A stretch of DNA of 64,000 bases from Marivirga salinae (GCF_030503855.1 NZ_CP129971.1:1991501-2055500); one strand, 5' to 3'; shown: positions 44,020-53,772, counted from the first letter of the stretch. Made by a program: numbers and translations. Notes: generated from the sequence alone by a model not told the origin.

Positions 44020-45522
44020 TCAGGCCAACCACTTATTCGTTCCACCACATAACCAAATAGCACTCAAACCGGCTTCTTTTAATGTTTTAGCTCCTTCAGC
44101 TGAGCGCCCACCGCCTTTTCCACAAACTGTTACATAATAGGTGTTTTTATCCAATGTTGAGATTTTTTCACTTAGCTCACCTAATGGAATATTGATTGCC
44201 TCTGGAATATGAGCAGTTTCATATTCATCCTTATTTCTAACATCTATAATTTGAATAGCTTCATTTTTATTTAATGCTTCTTTTAGCTCCTCTGGTTCTA
44301 GGCAGTCCTTTGTTTGCTTGATGTTGGCCGGCATTCGGAATTTGATAATTAAAGAAGACATAATAGTCAGCCCTGCAATAGTTAGAATCGCATATTCTAT
44401 CCCAAATAAATCAGCCATTACCCCTGAAATGATAGCACCAAATGCATACCCTAAATCTCTCCAAAGCCTAAAGGTACCCACACTTTCAGCTCTTTGTTGT
44501 GGACTGGTTGCCTGTGCAATGGTGGATAAAAAAGTAGGATAAACCAAGGCAGTTCCCAAACCTAAAATGGCAGATAAGCCCGCTAAAACGGTAAAACTGC
44601 TGCTGTACGGAATAAACAGTATAGCAATACCTTGCATTAGCATACCCCAGAACAGCATCCCTTTTTTGGAATAATGATCGGACATTTTACCGGTAAATAA
44701 CTGACCAATTCCCCAGACGGTAGGATAGATAGCAGTGATTATACCAATATTTTCATTGTCATAATTCAATGAAAAAAGCACCATCGGTAAAAGCCCCCAT
44801 ATCATCCCGTCATTCAGGTTATTGATTAGACCTGCCTGCGTGACAGAGCTTAAGGTTTTGTTTTTGAAAGTGGTTTCTAAAAAGATATTTTTCAAATGCA
44901 CGGTTATGTCAGTCCCGCTTTCTTTATTTACATGACCTCGGGTATCTTTCACCCAAAGTAATGTTAAAAGAAAACCTACAATTGAAAGGAAGATTCCAAT
45001 GTAAAAAGGATAGGGTGTGATGCCATAACTATTCGCAACATAACCTGTGATGAAAGCCATAATACCTACAGCGAAATATCCGGCAAACTCATTTAATCCC
45101 ATGGCGAATCCTCGGTCTTTTTCGCCTACTAGGTCAATTTTCATCACTACAGTACTGCTCCAGGTCAATCCCTGACTTAATCCTAACAAAATATTAGCGA
45201 TTATGACGAATGTCCAGCTTGGCGCATAAATCAGCATGAAAGGAACAGGGATTGCCAATAACCATCCAAAGAGGAGGAGATTTCTCCTACCAAATTTATT
45301 GGCCAATTTTCCTGTATAATAATTGGCAATGGCTTTACTAATACCAAAAGCTGTAATAAAAGTCAGAATAGCCGATTTGGATGCAATCCCGAATTCCACT
45401 TCAGCAAATTGCGGGAATATACTTCTTTCCATCCCCACCATACCGCCAACAAAACCGTTGACGATCACCAATAATGTAAACTGCTTCCAGTTTTCTCTAA
45501 GTCCTAATTTTATATTATCCAT
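44020..45522 (-). CDS. MFS transporter fused to a C-terminal rhodanese domain
   Basis: Residues 1-395 form a 12-helix major facilitator with the A-like motif GKLANKFGRRN between helices 2 and 3. Residues about 402-500 are a rhodanese domain: IIDVRNKDEYETAHIPEAIN and the active loop CGKGGGRS with C467. The soluble domain would lie in the cytoplasm and could hand a persulfide or another sulfur species to or from the transported substrate. It converges with the metal unit and is likely functionally near it. Substrate unknown. Confidence 0.88.
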   Translation of the reverse strand: MDNIKLGLRENWKQFTLLVIVNGFVGGMVGMERSIFPQFAEVEFGIASKSAILTFITAFGISKAIANYYTGKLANKFGRRNLLLFGWLLAIPVPFMLIYAPSWTFVIIANILLGLSQGLTWSSTVVMKIDLVGEKDRGFAMGLNEFAGYFAVGIMAFITGYVANSYGITPYPFYIGIFLSIVGFLLTLLWVKDTRGHVNKESGTDITVHLKNIFLETTFKNKTLSSVTQAGLINNLNDGMIWGLLPMVLFSLNYDNENIGIITAIYPTVWGIGQLFTGKMSDHYSKKGMLFWGMLMQGIAILFIPYSSSFTVLAGLSAILGLGTALVYPTFLSTIAQATSPQQRAESVGTFRLWRDLGYAFGAIISGVMADLFGIEYAILTIAGLTIMSSLIIKFRMPANIKQTKDCLEPEELKEALNKNEAIQIIDVRNKDEYETAHIPEAINIPLGELSEKISTLDKNTYYVTVCGKGGGRSAEGAKTLKEAGLSAIWLCGGTNKWLA

Positions 45523-45594
45523 TGATAATTAATTTCCAAACAGGCAAAGTTCGAAAAATTTTGAGGACTGTTATGTAACAATTATTATATTGTT

Positions 45595-46215
45595 TTATAT
45601 TTTGTCTAAAGCCTTCATTATTTCCTCTGCACTTGCTCTTTTTTTATAGTCTCTATCGAAATGTCTCCAAGCAACTCTTCCATCTTGGTCAATGATAAAA
45701 GTTGCAGGTACAGGAATTCTTTTTGAATTGTCTGAATGTGCATTTTCTAAATCAGCATCCAGGCGAGTGTCATAGAGCTCAATCAATTGTTCTTTTGGGA
45801 CAAAGGCCACATCGAAATCTTCACTGATTTTGTAATTTTTATCGTAAAGCAAAGTGAATTCAGCTCCTGTTTGAGATTTTGTCTTTTGAAGATTCTCCTG
45901 CTTTTCAGGTGAAACTGCTATCACTTTAGCACCTTTGTTTTTTATTAAATCTAAGTTTTCCTGCAACTGACTTAGGTGATGATTGCACACTGGACACCAT
46001 TGACCTCGATAAAACAGTAAAACTACAGGGCCTTCTTTCAAGGAAGTTTTTAAATTGAATGTATTGCCATCAGCATCTGTAGCAATAAAGTTTTCAACAG
46101 TTTCGCCTACCGCTTTTCCTTCTACTTCTTCCACGGTTTTATGTTGTGCATTTGCAGAGAAAGCAAATATGAAGAAAGTCAGTATTATTAGTGAGTTGTG
46201 TTTTATGTTTCTCAT
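45595..46215 (-). CDS. Secreted redoxin-domain (AhpC/TSA, peroxiredoxin-like) protein
   Basis: From the ATG at 46215 the protein has a signal peptide (LIILTFFIFAFSANAQ) and a thioredoxin-fold peroxiredoxin-like domain with YRGQWCPVCNHHL, C74 and C77 forming a CxxC pair. The segment AVSPEKQENLQKT is typical of the family. The reading frame is open for 40 codons further upstream, but that would bury the signal peptide, so I reject the longer start. It lies 37 bases after the flavodoxin-like gene. It probably reduces disulfides or peroxides in the periplasm. Confidence 0.85.
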   Translation of the reverse strand: MRNIKHNSLIILTFFIFAFSANAQHKTVEEVEGKAVGETVENFIATDADGNTFNLKTSLKEGPVVLLFYRGQWCPVCNHHLSQLQENLDLIKNKGAKVIAVSPEKQENLQKTKSQTGAEFTLLYDKNYKISEDFDVAFVPKEQLIELYDTRLDADLENAHSDNSKRIPVPATFIIDQDGRVAWRHFDRDYKKRASAEEIMKALDKI

Positions 46216-46252
46216 CTGTAATTTTTTTTCTATTATCTTAAATCTTTTAAAA

Positions 46253-46999
46253 TTATCTATACTCTGGATTCGGGTTGTCTTTATGTGTTGAAGCATCCCA
46301 TTCCGTTCTTTGATTGCCATGTGCTGGAATTCCATTATTATCCTTCAGCATTTTAGCCATATGCATTAAATTCCAAGTCATGAAAGTGGTATTTCTATTG
46401 GTAAAATCATTCTCAGGCCCGCCACTTCCTTCATCCATATAGGATGCACCTGGTCCTGCTTCACCTACCCATCCTGCATCTGCTTGTGGAGGAATTACAT
46501 AGCCCAAATGCTGCAAACCATACAAAGTACTCATGGCAACATGTTTGATGCCATCTTCATTTCCGGTCACCAAACAGCCGCCTACTCTTCCGTAATAAGC
46601 ATATTGCCCATGCTCGTTGGTTTCCCCTGAAAAGCCATATAGTCTTTCAATCACCTGAGTGGCAACCGAGGATTTTTCTCCCAACCAGATAGGTGTACCA
46701 ATTATTAAAATATTAGCATCCATTACCTTTTTTTGAATGGCAGGCCAGTCATCTTTATCCCAACCATGCTCGGTCATATCAGGGTAAACCCCAAAAGCTA
46801 TATCATGATCAACCGCTCTGATGATATCTACATGAATCCCATTATCTTCCATGATTTGTGCAGACATACTTATCAGTCCAGAGGTATGCGATTTTTCAGG
46901 TGATTTCTTTAAAGTACAATTGATAAAAACGGCTTTTAAACCGCTGAAATCTGTTTTATTTTCTTTATTAAGTTGTGATTGATAGCTGCTGAGTTTCAT
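46253..46999 (-). CDS. Flavodoxin-like NADPH-dependent FMN reductase family protein
   Basis: This 248-residue cytosolic protein has the flavodoxin fold, with strand AVFINCTLKKSP leading to a phosphate-binding loop and LIIGTPIWLGEKSS as the flavin-contact segment. The C terminus is longer than in typical FMN reductases. It precedes the redoxin gene on the same strand, so the pair may form a reductive couple across the membrane, though the compartments differ. Substrate unknown. Confidence 0.82.
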   Translation of the reverse strand: MKLSSYQSQLNKENKTDFSGLKAVFINCTLKKSPEKSHTSGLISMSAQIMEDNGIHVDIIRAVDHDIAFGVYPDMTEHGWDKDDWPAIQKKVMDANILIIGTPIWLGEKSSVATQVIERLYGFSGETNEHGQYAYYGRVGGCLVTGNEDGIKHVAMSTLYGLQHLGYVIPPQADAGWVGEAGPGASYMDEGSGGPENDFTNRNTTFMTWNLMHMAKMLKDNNGIPAHGNQRTEWDASTHKDNPNPEYR

Positions 47000-47385
47000 A
47001 GTTTATAATTTATTTGCCCTAAGAAAAAGAATTTGTTCTTAATGAAATGTTTAATAGGTGACACTTGTATTGTTTTTAACTCTAATAATCAATTTAAAGT
47101 TATGAGGATAAGGGAAATGAAAATTATGTGATTTTAACTGTAATTATAATTCAATTTTTTAATTGATTTGCAACGATTAAGTACCTTATTTGTCATAAAA
47201 AAATGTAAAGAATAAAAAGTATTAGTTACTCACTATAGATTGTATTTCATTCACGTATACAACTACCTTGTCGGCTGCCTGCATCGCATGTAAAATTTTA
47301 AGTTGAAAACACTTGAAAGAGGGCGCAATGTAAGTTACCTACTCAAGAGCGGTAATTCTTAATTACTAATTATTAATTCATCACA
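47000..47385. other. Intergenic region without a supported gene
   Basis: This 386-base AT-rich stretch lies between the starts and ends of two reverse-strand genes. The left half should hold the promoter of the flavodoxin-like gene. The right half (about 47222-47338) is open for about 38 codons on the reverse strand without a start codon at a sensible place. I see no RNA gene. Confidence 0.4.
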
Positions 47386-47706
47386 CTACTCTTCAAATTG
47401 AAAATTCATATAAGCATTTTGTAATTCCCTCAGAGCATGATGTTCACCATTTTTTTGAGCAAGCGCAATTCCTTTTTGGTAAATTTCTTCCGCTTTATCT
47501 CTATCAAAGAATTCTGCATATAAAGCTGCTGCATGATAGTAAGTTCCGATGTAGTTTTCATGCTTTTCTAGCAGTTCATCGAAAAGTTCCTTGGCTTTTT
47601 GTGGTACTTCTTCTTTAAATTCTGTAGCCAAAGCATAGATTATAAAGGGATCATTGGGAGATTCTTCTCGAAATTTTTGAAGTTGTGCTATTCTATCTTC
47701 ATTCAT
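47386..47706 (-). CDS. Small tetratricopeptide-repeat protein
   Basis: This 106-residue protein contains two to three TPR helices: SPNDPFIIYALATEFKE, then NYIGTYYHAAALYAEFFDRD and KAEEIYQKGIALAQKNG. It has no signal peptide, so it is likely cytosolic and binds a protein partner. It is divergent from etfB across 133 bases. Function unknown. Confidence 0.82.
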   Translation of the reverse strand: MNEDRIAQLQKFREESPNDPFIIYALATEFKEEVPQKAKELFDELLEKHENYIGTYYHAAALYAEFFDRDKAEEIYQKGIALAQKNGEHHALRELQNAYMNFQFEE

Positions 47707-47839
47707 TAGTCGGATTCAGTTTTTATTTTTTTCAATTATACTTAACTTCGGGCTTTAATATCAGTTATACTTTATAAATCTTCAAATTGTCTTCAACAAA
47801 AAGTGTTTTAGGCAATGAACCATAAACTCAATATATTTT

Positions 47840-48577
47840 ATGAAAATATTAGTTTGCATAACGCATGTGCCAGATACAACGGCAAAGATTTCCTTTAAGG
47901 ATGATAATACAAAATTTAATTCAGACGGAGTACAATTCATCATTGGCCCATATGATGATTACGCTTTAGCAAGAGCCGTTGAATTAAAAGAAGCTACTGG
48001 AGGTACAGTTACCGTATTAAATGTTGGGGGTGCTGAAACAGAACCTACTATCAGAAAAGCATTAGCAATTGGAGCTGATGATGCTATCAGAATTGATGCT
48101 GAACCAACGGATTCATTTTTTGTAGCAGAGCAAATAGCAAACCATGCAAAAGATGCTGGTTATGATTTAATCATGATGGGTAGAGAATCCATTGATTTTA
48201 ATGGTGGTATGGTGCACGGAATGGTAGGTGAATTATTAGGCTTGCCCGCTATTTCTCCAGTAATGAAATTGGATATCGAAGGACAAACTGCTAAGTTAGC
48301 TCGTGAGATTGAAGGAGGTAAAGAATATTTAGAATTAGAATTACCTTTCATTGCAGGATGCCAAGAGCCAATTGCTGAATGGAAAATTCCTAATATGAGA
48401 GGAATCATGTCTGCTAGAAGTAAAAAGCTAGAGGTAGTAGCTCCATCAGATTCTTCTGAAGCGGTGAAATTACAGAAATACGAATTGCCGCCTGCTAAAG
48501 GAGATGTGAAAATGATTGATGCCGACAATGTAGAGGAGTTGGTGAAATTGTTGAAAAACGAGGCTAAAGTTATTTAA
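47840..48577 (+). CDS. etfB: Electron transfer flavoprotein beta subunit
   Basis: EtfB binds AMP and, with EtfA, carries electrons from acyl-CoA dehydrogenases to the quinone pool. The N terminus MKILVCITHVPDT, the segment IGPYDDYALARAVELKE and GRESIDFNGGMVHGMVGELL are typical. Length 245 is normal. A possible -7 element TAACTTCG lies at 47743-47750 with a poor -33. It is followed by etfA after 48 bases. Confidence 0.96.
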   Translation: MKILVCITHVPDTTAKISFKDDNTKFNSDGVQFIIGPYDDYALARAVELKEATGGTVTVLNVGGAETEPTIRKALAIGADDAIRIDAEPTDSFFVAEQIANHAKDAGYDLIMMGRESIDFNGGMVHGMVGELLGLPAISPVMKLDIEGQTAKLAREIEGGKEYLELELPFIAGCQEPIAEWKIPNMRGIMSARSKKLEVVAPSDSSEAVKLQKYELPPAKGDVKMIDADNVEELVKLLKNEAKVI

Positions 48578-48625
48578 TAACTGAAAAGTCGATTAATCAT
48601 TGTTGAACGAAATTATTAGAAAGAA

Positions 48626-49582
48626 ATGTCAATATTAGTATTTATAGAACACGCAGAAGGCGAAATTAAAAAATCATCTCTTGAGGCAGTATCTTATGCT
48701 GCGGCAATGGGAGAGGATGTAACGGCAATCGCTTTAGGTCCAGTAGATGAGTCAGTTTTGAAAGTGGCTGGAAAAGCAGGAGCTTCAAAAGTTTTGCACG
48801 CTGCAGACGAGAAATTAGAGAAAGGATTAATTCAGCCATATGCAAAGGTAATTGCACAAGCAATGGAAAAAGAAGGAGCGAAAACTTTAGTTCTTGCTAA
48901 ATCTTCTTTAGGTGATCCGGTTGCTGCTAGAATTGCAGCTAAATTGAAAGCAGGATTTGTTTCTAACGTAGCTGATTTACCTGATACTTCGAGCGGATTT
49001 ACAGTGAAAAGAAGTATTTATACGGGTAAAGCTTATGCTAATGTGGAAATGACCACAGAAAATAAAATCATTGGTATCAAGAAAAATGCTGTAGAGTTGA
49101 AAGAAGATGGGGGAGATGCTTCAGTTGAAGCTTTTGAGCCAACTTTGGATGATGCTGATTTCGCAGTAAAAATCACTTCTCAAGATAAGCAAGAAGGTGA
49201 AATCTTATTACCGGAAGCAGAAATTGTAGTTTCAGGTGGTAGAGGAATGAAAGGACCTGAAAACTGGGGAATGATAGAAGATTTAGCGAAAACTTTGGGA
49301 GCAGCTACTGGATGTTCAAAACCAGTTTCTGATATCGGTTGGAGACCTCACCATGAGCACGTAGGACAAACAGGAGTTAAAGTTTCTCCTCAGTTGTATG
49401 TTGCAATTGGTATTTCTGGAGCTATTCAGCATTTAGCGGGAGTGAATTCATCTAAATATATTTTAGTGATTAACAAAGATGAAGAAGCACCGTTCTTCTC
49501 AGCAGCAGATTATGGTATTGTAGGAGATGCTTTTGAAGTAGTTCCTAAGTTAACTGAAGCATTAAAAGCAGCACAAAACTAA
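48626..49582 (+). CDS. etfA: Electron transfer flavoprotein alpha subunit
   Basis: EtfA carries the FAD. The C-terminal FAD domain shows VSGGRGMKGPENWGMIEDLA, then SKPVSDIGWRPHHEHVGQTG, with QLYVAIGISGAIQHLAG and VINKDEEAPFFSAADYGIVG. The 318-residue length is normal. It forms the etfBA operon, and its stop lies 9 bases before the next gene. Confidence 0.97.
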   Translation: MSILVFIEHAEGEIKKSSLEAVSYAAAMGEDVTAIALGPVDESVLKVAGKAGASKVLHAADEKLEKGLIQPYAKVIAQAMEKEGAKTLVLAKSSLGDPVAARIAAKLKAGFVSNVADLPDTSSGFTVKRSIYTGKAYANVEMTTENKIIGIKKNAVELKEDGGDASVEAFEPTLDDADFAVKITSQDKQEGEILLPEAEIVVSGGRGMKGPENWGMIEDLAKTLGAATGCSKPVSDIGWRPHHEHVGQTGVKVSPQLYVAIGISGAIQHLAGVNSSKYILVINKDEEAPFFSAADYGIVGDAFEVVPKLTEALKAAQN

Positions 49583-49591
49583 AATTCACTT

Positions 49592-50215
49592 GTGGATAAA
49601 ATCAAATTAGAAATATTAGGTTTATCGTCTAGTCAGTCGCAATCAGGTTCTTTTGCCTTAGTTTTAGGTGAAACACCTGGTAGTAGAAGACTTCCGATTA
49701 TCATTGGGATGTTTGAAGCACAAGCTATCGCTATTGAAATAGAGAAGATTGTGCCCAACAGACCTATGACACATGATTTATTCAAATCCTTTGCACACAG
49801 TTTTAATTACACAGTAAAAGAAATTGTGATTTCAGATTTGAAAGAAGGTGTGTTTTTTGCCAAAATCGTTTGCGATAACGGCATGGAAACGGTAGAAATA
49901 GATAGTAGACCTTCCGATGCCATTGCAATAGGTATTCGTTTTGATGCACCTATTTACACTTATGAGAAAATCATGTCGGAGGCAGGAATAGTACTTTCAG
50001 ACGAGAAAGAAGACGAAGATATTTCTGAGTTGAAAAAGCCGGTTGAAAAATCATCTTCACCAGGATCGTCATCAACTCCAACCTCAAAATCCGATTTCGA
50101 CAAATTGAAAAATATGCCGATGGATAAATTGAATGAGTTGTTGGATAAAATGATTCAAAGTGAGGATTATGAGAAAGCCGCTAAAATCCGCGATGAAATA
50201 AATAGAAGGAATTAA
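49592..50215 (+). CDS. Bifunctional nuclease family protein (DUF151) with UVR motif
   Basis: The N-terminal domain (about 5-135) has the PF02577 features GETPGSRRLPIIIGMFEAQA, RPMTHDLF and DSRPSDAIAIG. A Ser/Pro-rich linker (about 150-170) leads to a C-terminal UVR motif, MIQSEDYEKAAKIRDEINRR, as in UvrB/UvrC. Members have been reported to have RNase and DNase activity. The start is GTG. It probably shares the etf transcript and is followed by a clear terminator. Confidence 0.9.
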   Translation: MDKIKLEILGLSSSQSQSGSFALVLGETPGSRRLPIIIGMFEAQAIAIEIEKIVPNRPMTHDLFKSFAHSFNYTVKEIVISDLKEGVFFAKIVCDNGMETVEIDSRPSDAIAIGIRFDAPIYTYEKIMSEAGIVLSDEKEDEDISELKKPVEKSSSPGSSSTPTSKSDFDKLKNMPMDKLNELLDKMIQSEDYEKAAKIRDEINRRN

Positions 50216-50240
50216 GAAATATATTCTTAGATCATTTAAT

Positions 50241-50278
50241 AAATAGCTTTGCCATTATTGGTGAAGCTATTTTTTTTA
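50241..50278 (+). terminator. Terminator after the bifunctional nuclease gene
   Basis: AAATAGCTT and AAGCTATTT pair over 9 bp, with additional GCC/GGT pairing inside, followed by eight T. It starts 25 bases after the stop codon. Confidence 0.8.
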
Positions 50279-50303
50279 TTGAAACTTCGATTCAATAGGG
50301 CAA

Positions 50304-50437
50304 GATTTCTGCCTCCGCAGGAATGACGCACTGATTAGATTTCTTTAATTAATTTGGAACAGTATACCACAGATAAATTGCTTGTGTTTTTTTCTTAAAG
50401 GCTAGAAAAGACCGTCATTCCTGCAAAGGCAGGAATC
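50304..50437. repeat. Pair of inverted repeats of a dispersed palindromic type
   Basis: Two 25-base arms face each other: one at 50304-50328 (core GCAGGAATGACG) and one at 50413-50437 (core CGTCATTCCTGC). The arms are complementary at all but about four positions, and each is itself a small hairpin around CTGCCT..GCAGG. The 84 bases between are AT-rich and non-coding. The core GTCATTCCTGC..AGGCAGGAAT resembles a palindrome seen scattered in many bacterial genomes. The layout suggests a miniature non-autonomous element. Confidence 0.65.
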
Positions 50438-50681
50438 TATCCATTTTAATTTTCAATTAAAATATAATGATGGCTTATCCCTTGAATAAGAAGATCCACC
50501 TAACGCCAAACTCTTCCACATCAAATAATCTCTAAAAAAGTATAATTTAAGCTTAAAATACTTCTCAATTTCATACTCTTATCATCAAATTATACTAAAT
50601 TTACGATCACTTAATACGAAGCCTTTATTTATTCTATTGAGTTTTCAATACTTGGTAAAAACATCATCCTAAGTAGTAATA

Positions 50682-52097
50682 ATGAATTTCTCTGCACTTC
50701 TTGCACAACATCCAGTTTTTGAGTTAGTAAAAAAAAGCGCACAATCGCTTGGGATTGAAGCCTATGTAGTAGGTGGGTATGTACGCGATTTAATCTTAAA
50801 AAGACCATCAAAAGATATTGATTTTGTATGCGTGGGGAGCGGAATAGAATTAGCTAAAGAAGTAGCTGCCAATATTGGTTCCAAGAAGAAATTTCAAGTA
50901 TTTAAAAATTTCGGAACTGCCAGTATCCATCATCAAGATTTGGAACTGGAGTTCGTTGGCGCAAGAAAAGAATCTTACCAAAGAGAAAGCCGCAAACCCA
51001 TAGTGGAGGAAGGAACCCTTGAAGATGACCAAAATAGAAGGGATTTTACGATTAATGCTTTAGCTATAAGTTTAAATGAGGAAAATTATGGAGCGCTAAT
51101 TGATCCTTTTGGTGGAGTAAAAGACTTAAAGAAAAAGCTAATTAAAACACCATTAGAGCCAGATGTTACTTTTTCAGATGATCCCTTGAGAATGATGAGA
51201 GCAATTCGTTTTGCTGCTCAATTGAATTTCGATATTGCTCCTAAAACTTTTGATAGCATTATTAAAAATGCTGAAAGATTAAAGATTATTTCCGCTGAAC
51301 GCATTACAGATGAATTGAATAAAATCATTTTAACAGAGAAACCTTCTTATGGTTTTAAACTACTCTATCATGCTCAATTGTTAGATAAATTCTTTCCGGA
51401 AATGATAGAATTACAAGGCGTAGAGGAAAAGAATGGATTTAAGCATAAAGATAATTTCTATCATACTTTGCAGGTATTAGATAATACAGCGGAATATGGT
51501 GGGGATCTCTGGTTGAGATGGGCGGCCATTTTACACGATATTGCAAAACCTGCAACCAAAAGATTTAATCCGAAGCAAGGATGGACATTCCATGGCCATG
51601 AAGATAAAGGTGCTCGAATGGTGCCTAAAATTTTCAAGAGAATGAAGCTGCCACTGAACGAAAAAATGAAGTATGTGCAAAAGCTCGTATTACTTCATTT
51701 AAGACCGATCCCTTTAGTCAGGGATAATATCACAGATAATGCAGTTCGAAGATTACTTTTTGAAGCAGGTGATGATATTGAAGATTTAATGACCCTTTGC
51801 CGTGCGGATGTCACCTCAAAGAACATGAATAAAGTCAAGCAATTTCGAGCTAATTTTGATAAGGTAGAGCAGAAAATGAAAGAAGTGGAGGAAAATGACC
51901 AAGTCAGGAATTTTCAACCTCCCATTAGTGGAGAAGATATCATGAAGGCTTTTGATTTATCCCCTTGCAAAGAGATTGGAATTATTAAAAGTGAAATAAA
52001 AGAGGCGATTTTGGATGGTAAAATTCAAAATAATAAGGAAGAAGCCTATGAATTTATGCTTGGCATTGGTCGAAAACTTAATTTAAAAGCTGTATAA
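50682..52097 (+). CDS. CCA tRNA nucleotidyltransferase with HD domain
   Basis: The head domain has YVVGGYVRDLILKRPSKDID and RRDFTINALA, the class II nucleotidyltransferase motifs that add or repair the 3' CCA end of tRNA. The neck has DPLRMMRAIRFAAQL. A C-terminal HD phosphohydrolase domain contains AAILHDIAKPATK and FHGHEDKGA. Length 471 fits the HD-containing CCA/poly(A)-polymerase-like enzymes of Bacteroidota. A gap of about 45 bases precedes the next gene. Confidence 0.92.
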   Translation: MNFSALLAQHPVFELVKKSAQSLGIEAYVVGGYVRDLILKRPSKDIDFVCVGSGIELAKEVAANIGSKKKFQVFKNFGTASIHHQDLELEFVGARKESYQRESRKPIVEEGTLEDDQNRRDFTINALAISLNEENYGALIDPFGGVKDLKKKLIKTPLEPDVTFSDDPLRMMRAIRFAAQLNFDIAPKTFDSIIKNAERLKIISAERITDELNKIILTEKPSYGFKLLYHAQLLDKFFPEMIELQGVEEKNGFKHKDNFYHTLQVLDNTAEYGGDLWLRWAAILHDIAKPATKRFNPKQGWTFHGHEDKGARMVPKIFKRMKLPLNEKMKYVQKLVLLHLRPIPLVRDNITDNAVRRLLFEAGDDIEDLMTLCRADVTSKNMNKVKQFRANFDKVEQKMKEVEENDQVRNFQPPISGEDIMKAFDLSPCKEIGIIKSEIKEAILDGKIQNNKEEAYEFMLGIGRKLNLKAV

Positions 52098-52141
52098 AAA
52101 ATTAATTGGCACAGTATTAGTAAACACATTAATATAAAAAA

Positions 52142-52837
52142 ATGAATATGCGAAATTTTACTCAAAAAATAGTTCTGTCGGTTTTTGCTTTACTATTGGT
52201 ATTTAATTTTGATTTAACAGCTCAAAATGAAGCTGAAATTGAAAGAGCTAAGCAGAAGTACAGTAGATCAATTAAATACAATGATTTTGCTGTTGCTAAA
52301 AATGCTATATATGATTTACTGATTTTAGAGCCAAATAATACCTCATACCTAGATTCATTGGCCTATATGTATTTTGAGTTTAATCAATTTGCATCTGCAG
52401 CTTTAGTGGGCAGGGATGCTTTGAAGAATAATCCAAATAATCAAATGATGTTGCAAATCAGTGCTAAAAGCTTGGATCAATTAGGTGCTTTGGATCAATC
52501 CTTGAAAATGTATCAAAAGCTTTATACTATTTCTGATGATGGCTTTGTATTATTTGAAGTAATTCAAAAACAATATGACCTGAAAAAATATGATGACGCT
52601 ATGATTAATTCAGAGTTATTGTTGGGTAAAAGAATAGTTGAAGGCAGTCGGGTTTATGCGAAAGACCAGAATGGAAATGAAATTGAAGTTCCTTTTAAGG
52701 CCGTCATCAAAAACTTACAAGGAATGATTGCAAGAGGACAGGGAGATGAGGAATCTGCAAAAAAATACTTTAATAGTGCATTAAATTTAGCGCCAAACTA
52801 CGCTTTACCAAAAGAAAATTTGAATCCTAAAGACTAA
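52142..52837 (+). CDS. Secreted TPR protein
   Basis: A signal peptide (IVLSVFALLLVFNFDLTAQ) precedes about four TPR-like repeats (YNDFAVAKNAIYDLLILEPN, SLAYMYFEFNQFASAALVGR, DESAKKYFNSALNLAPNY). Length 231. It precedes two further envelope genes on the same strand with short gaps and may form a unit with them. No partner or function can be named. Confidence 0.8.
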   Translation: MNMRNFTQKIVLSVFALLLVFNFDLTAQNEAEIERAKQKYSRSIKYNDFAVAKNAIYDLLILEPNNTSYLDSLAYMYFEFNQFASAALVGRDALKNNPNNQMMLQISAKSLDQLGALDQSLKMYQKLYTISDDGFVLFEVIQKQYDLKKYDDAMINSELLLGKRIVEGSRVYAKDQNGNEIEVPFKAVIKNLQGMIARGQGDEESAKKYFNSALNLAPNYALPKENLNPKD

Positions 52838-52890
52838 TGTTTTTATTTACTAATTGATTTAAGTGGAATTAATACCCTAAACTGAAAATT

Positions 52891-53757
52891 ATGAAACAAT
52901 TTAAAATTGTATTTTTTACGGCTACTTTCTTTTTTTTAAGTAGTGCTGTATTATCTCAAAATTTAACAGGAGATAACTATGCAACTGCAAAAGCAGCTGG
53001 CAATGGAACGGTTACTTTCACTTATGTGGAAACTCCAGGATTTGTGTATAAAGATCAAAGTGGAAAATTGACAGGAGTTTGTGTTGATATCATGAATGAT
53101 TTTTTACAATATGTTAGACAAAATCATGGTATTAATTTGAATGCTCGTTTTTTAGGAAATGGTAGTAGTTTTAGCGCCATGTATAATGGAGTTAAAAACA
53201 GTCAAAATGGTGTTTTCGGTTTGGGAAACATTACTGTGACAGAAGCTAGGAAAAGCGAAATTTTATTTAGTCCGCCCTTTATCACCAACTTTGCTATTTT
53301 AGTTACGCATAGTAGTGTTCCATCTTTGGAATCCATGGATGAAATACCACAAAAATTTAAGGGTTTTACAGCTTACACGGCAAAAGGAACTCTAAATGAA
53401 AAACGTATTAATAATCTAAAATCTAATTATTATCCTGAGCTGAAAATAAGCTATGTGAATTCAAGTCCTGATGTTTTGGATAAGATATTATCTGACAAGA
53501 AGTCAATGTCTTATTTGGATTTGGCTTTTTATTTATCAGCCGTAAAGGAACGAAAACCATTGAAAAGACATAAAGTAGGAGATGAGGGTTCTGAAGAGTT
53601 TGCTTTTGTAATGCCAAAATCAAGTGATTGGCAACCAATTATTGAAGAGTTTTTTAATGCAAACGGAGGATATAAAAATACTACAGAGTACAAAAAAATT
53701 CTAGTTGATCACTTAGGCTTATCAGCAGTAAAATTATTGGATTCTGCATCAGAGTAA
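52891..53757 (+). CDS. Periplasmic solute-binding protein (SBP_bac_3 type)
   Basis: A signal peptide (IVFFTATFFFLSSAVLSQ) is followed by a type 2 periplasmic-binding fold of about 250 residues, with FVYKDQSGKLTGVCVDIMND, GLGNITVTEARKSEILFSPP and GSEEFAFVMPKSSDW. This resembles amino-acid-binding proteins of ABC transporters, but no permease or ATPase gene is beside it. It may act as an orphan sensor or binding protein. The membrane protein gene follows after 15 bases. Confidence 0.85.
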   Translation: MKQFKIVFFTATFFFLSSAVLSQNLTGDNYATAKAAGNGTVTFTYVETPGFVYKDQSGKLTGVCVDIMNDFLQYVRQNHGINLNARFLGNGSSFSAMYNGVKNSQNGVFGLGNITVTEARKSEILFSPPFITNFAILVTHSSVPSLESMDEIPQKFKGFTAYTAKGTLNEKRINNLKSNYYPELKISYVNSSPDVLDKILSDKKSMSYLDLAFYLSAVKERKPLKRHKVGDEGSEEFAFVMPKSSDWQPIIEEFFNANGGYKNTTEYKKILVDHLGLSAVKLLDSASE

Positions 53758-53772
53758 AAGCTGAATTAATTT

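Noticed and set aside
47222..47338. Reverse-strand open stretch of about 38 codons ending in a protein-like sequence
   Set aside because: It has no start codon near its upstream end, is bounded by stops, and resembles no family I know. It could be a remnant or chance.
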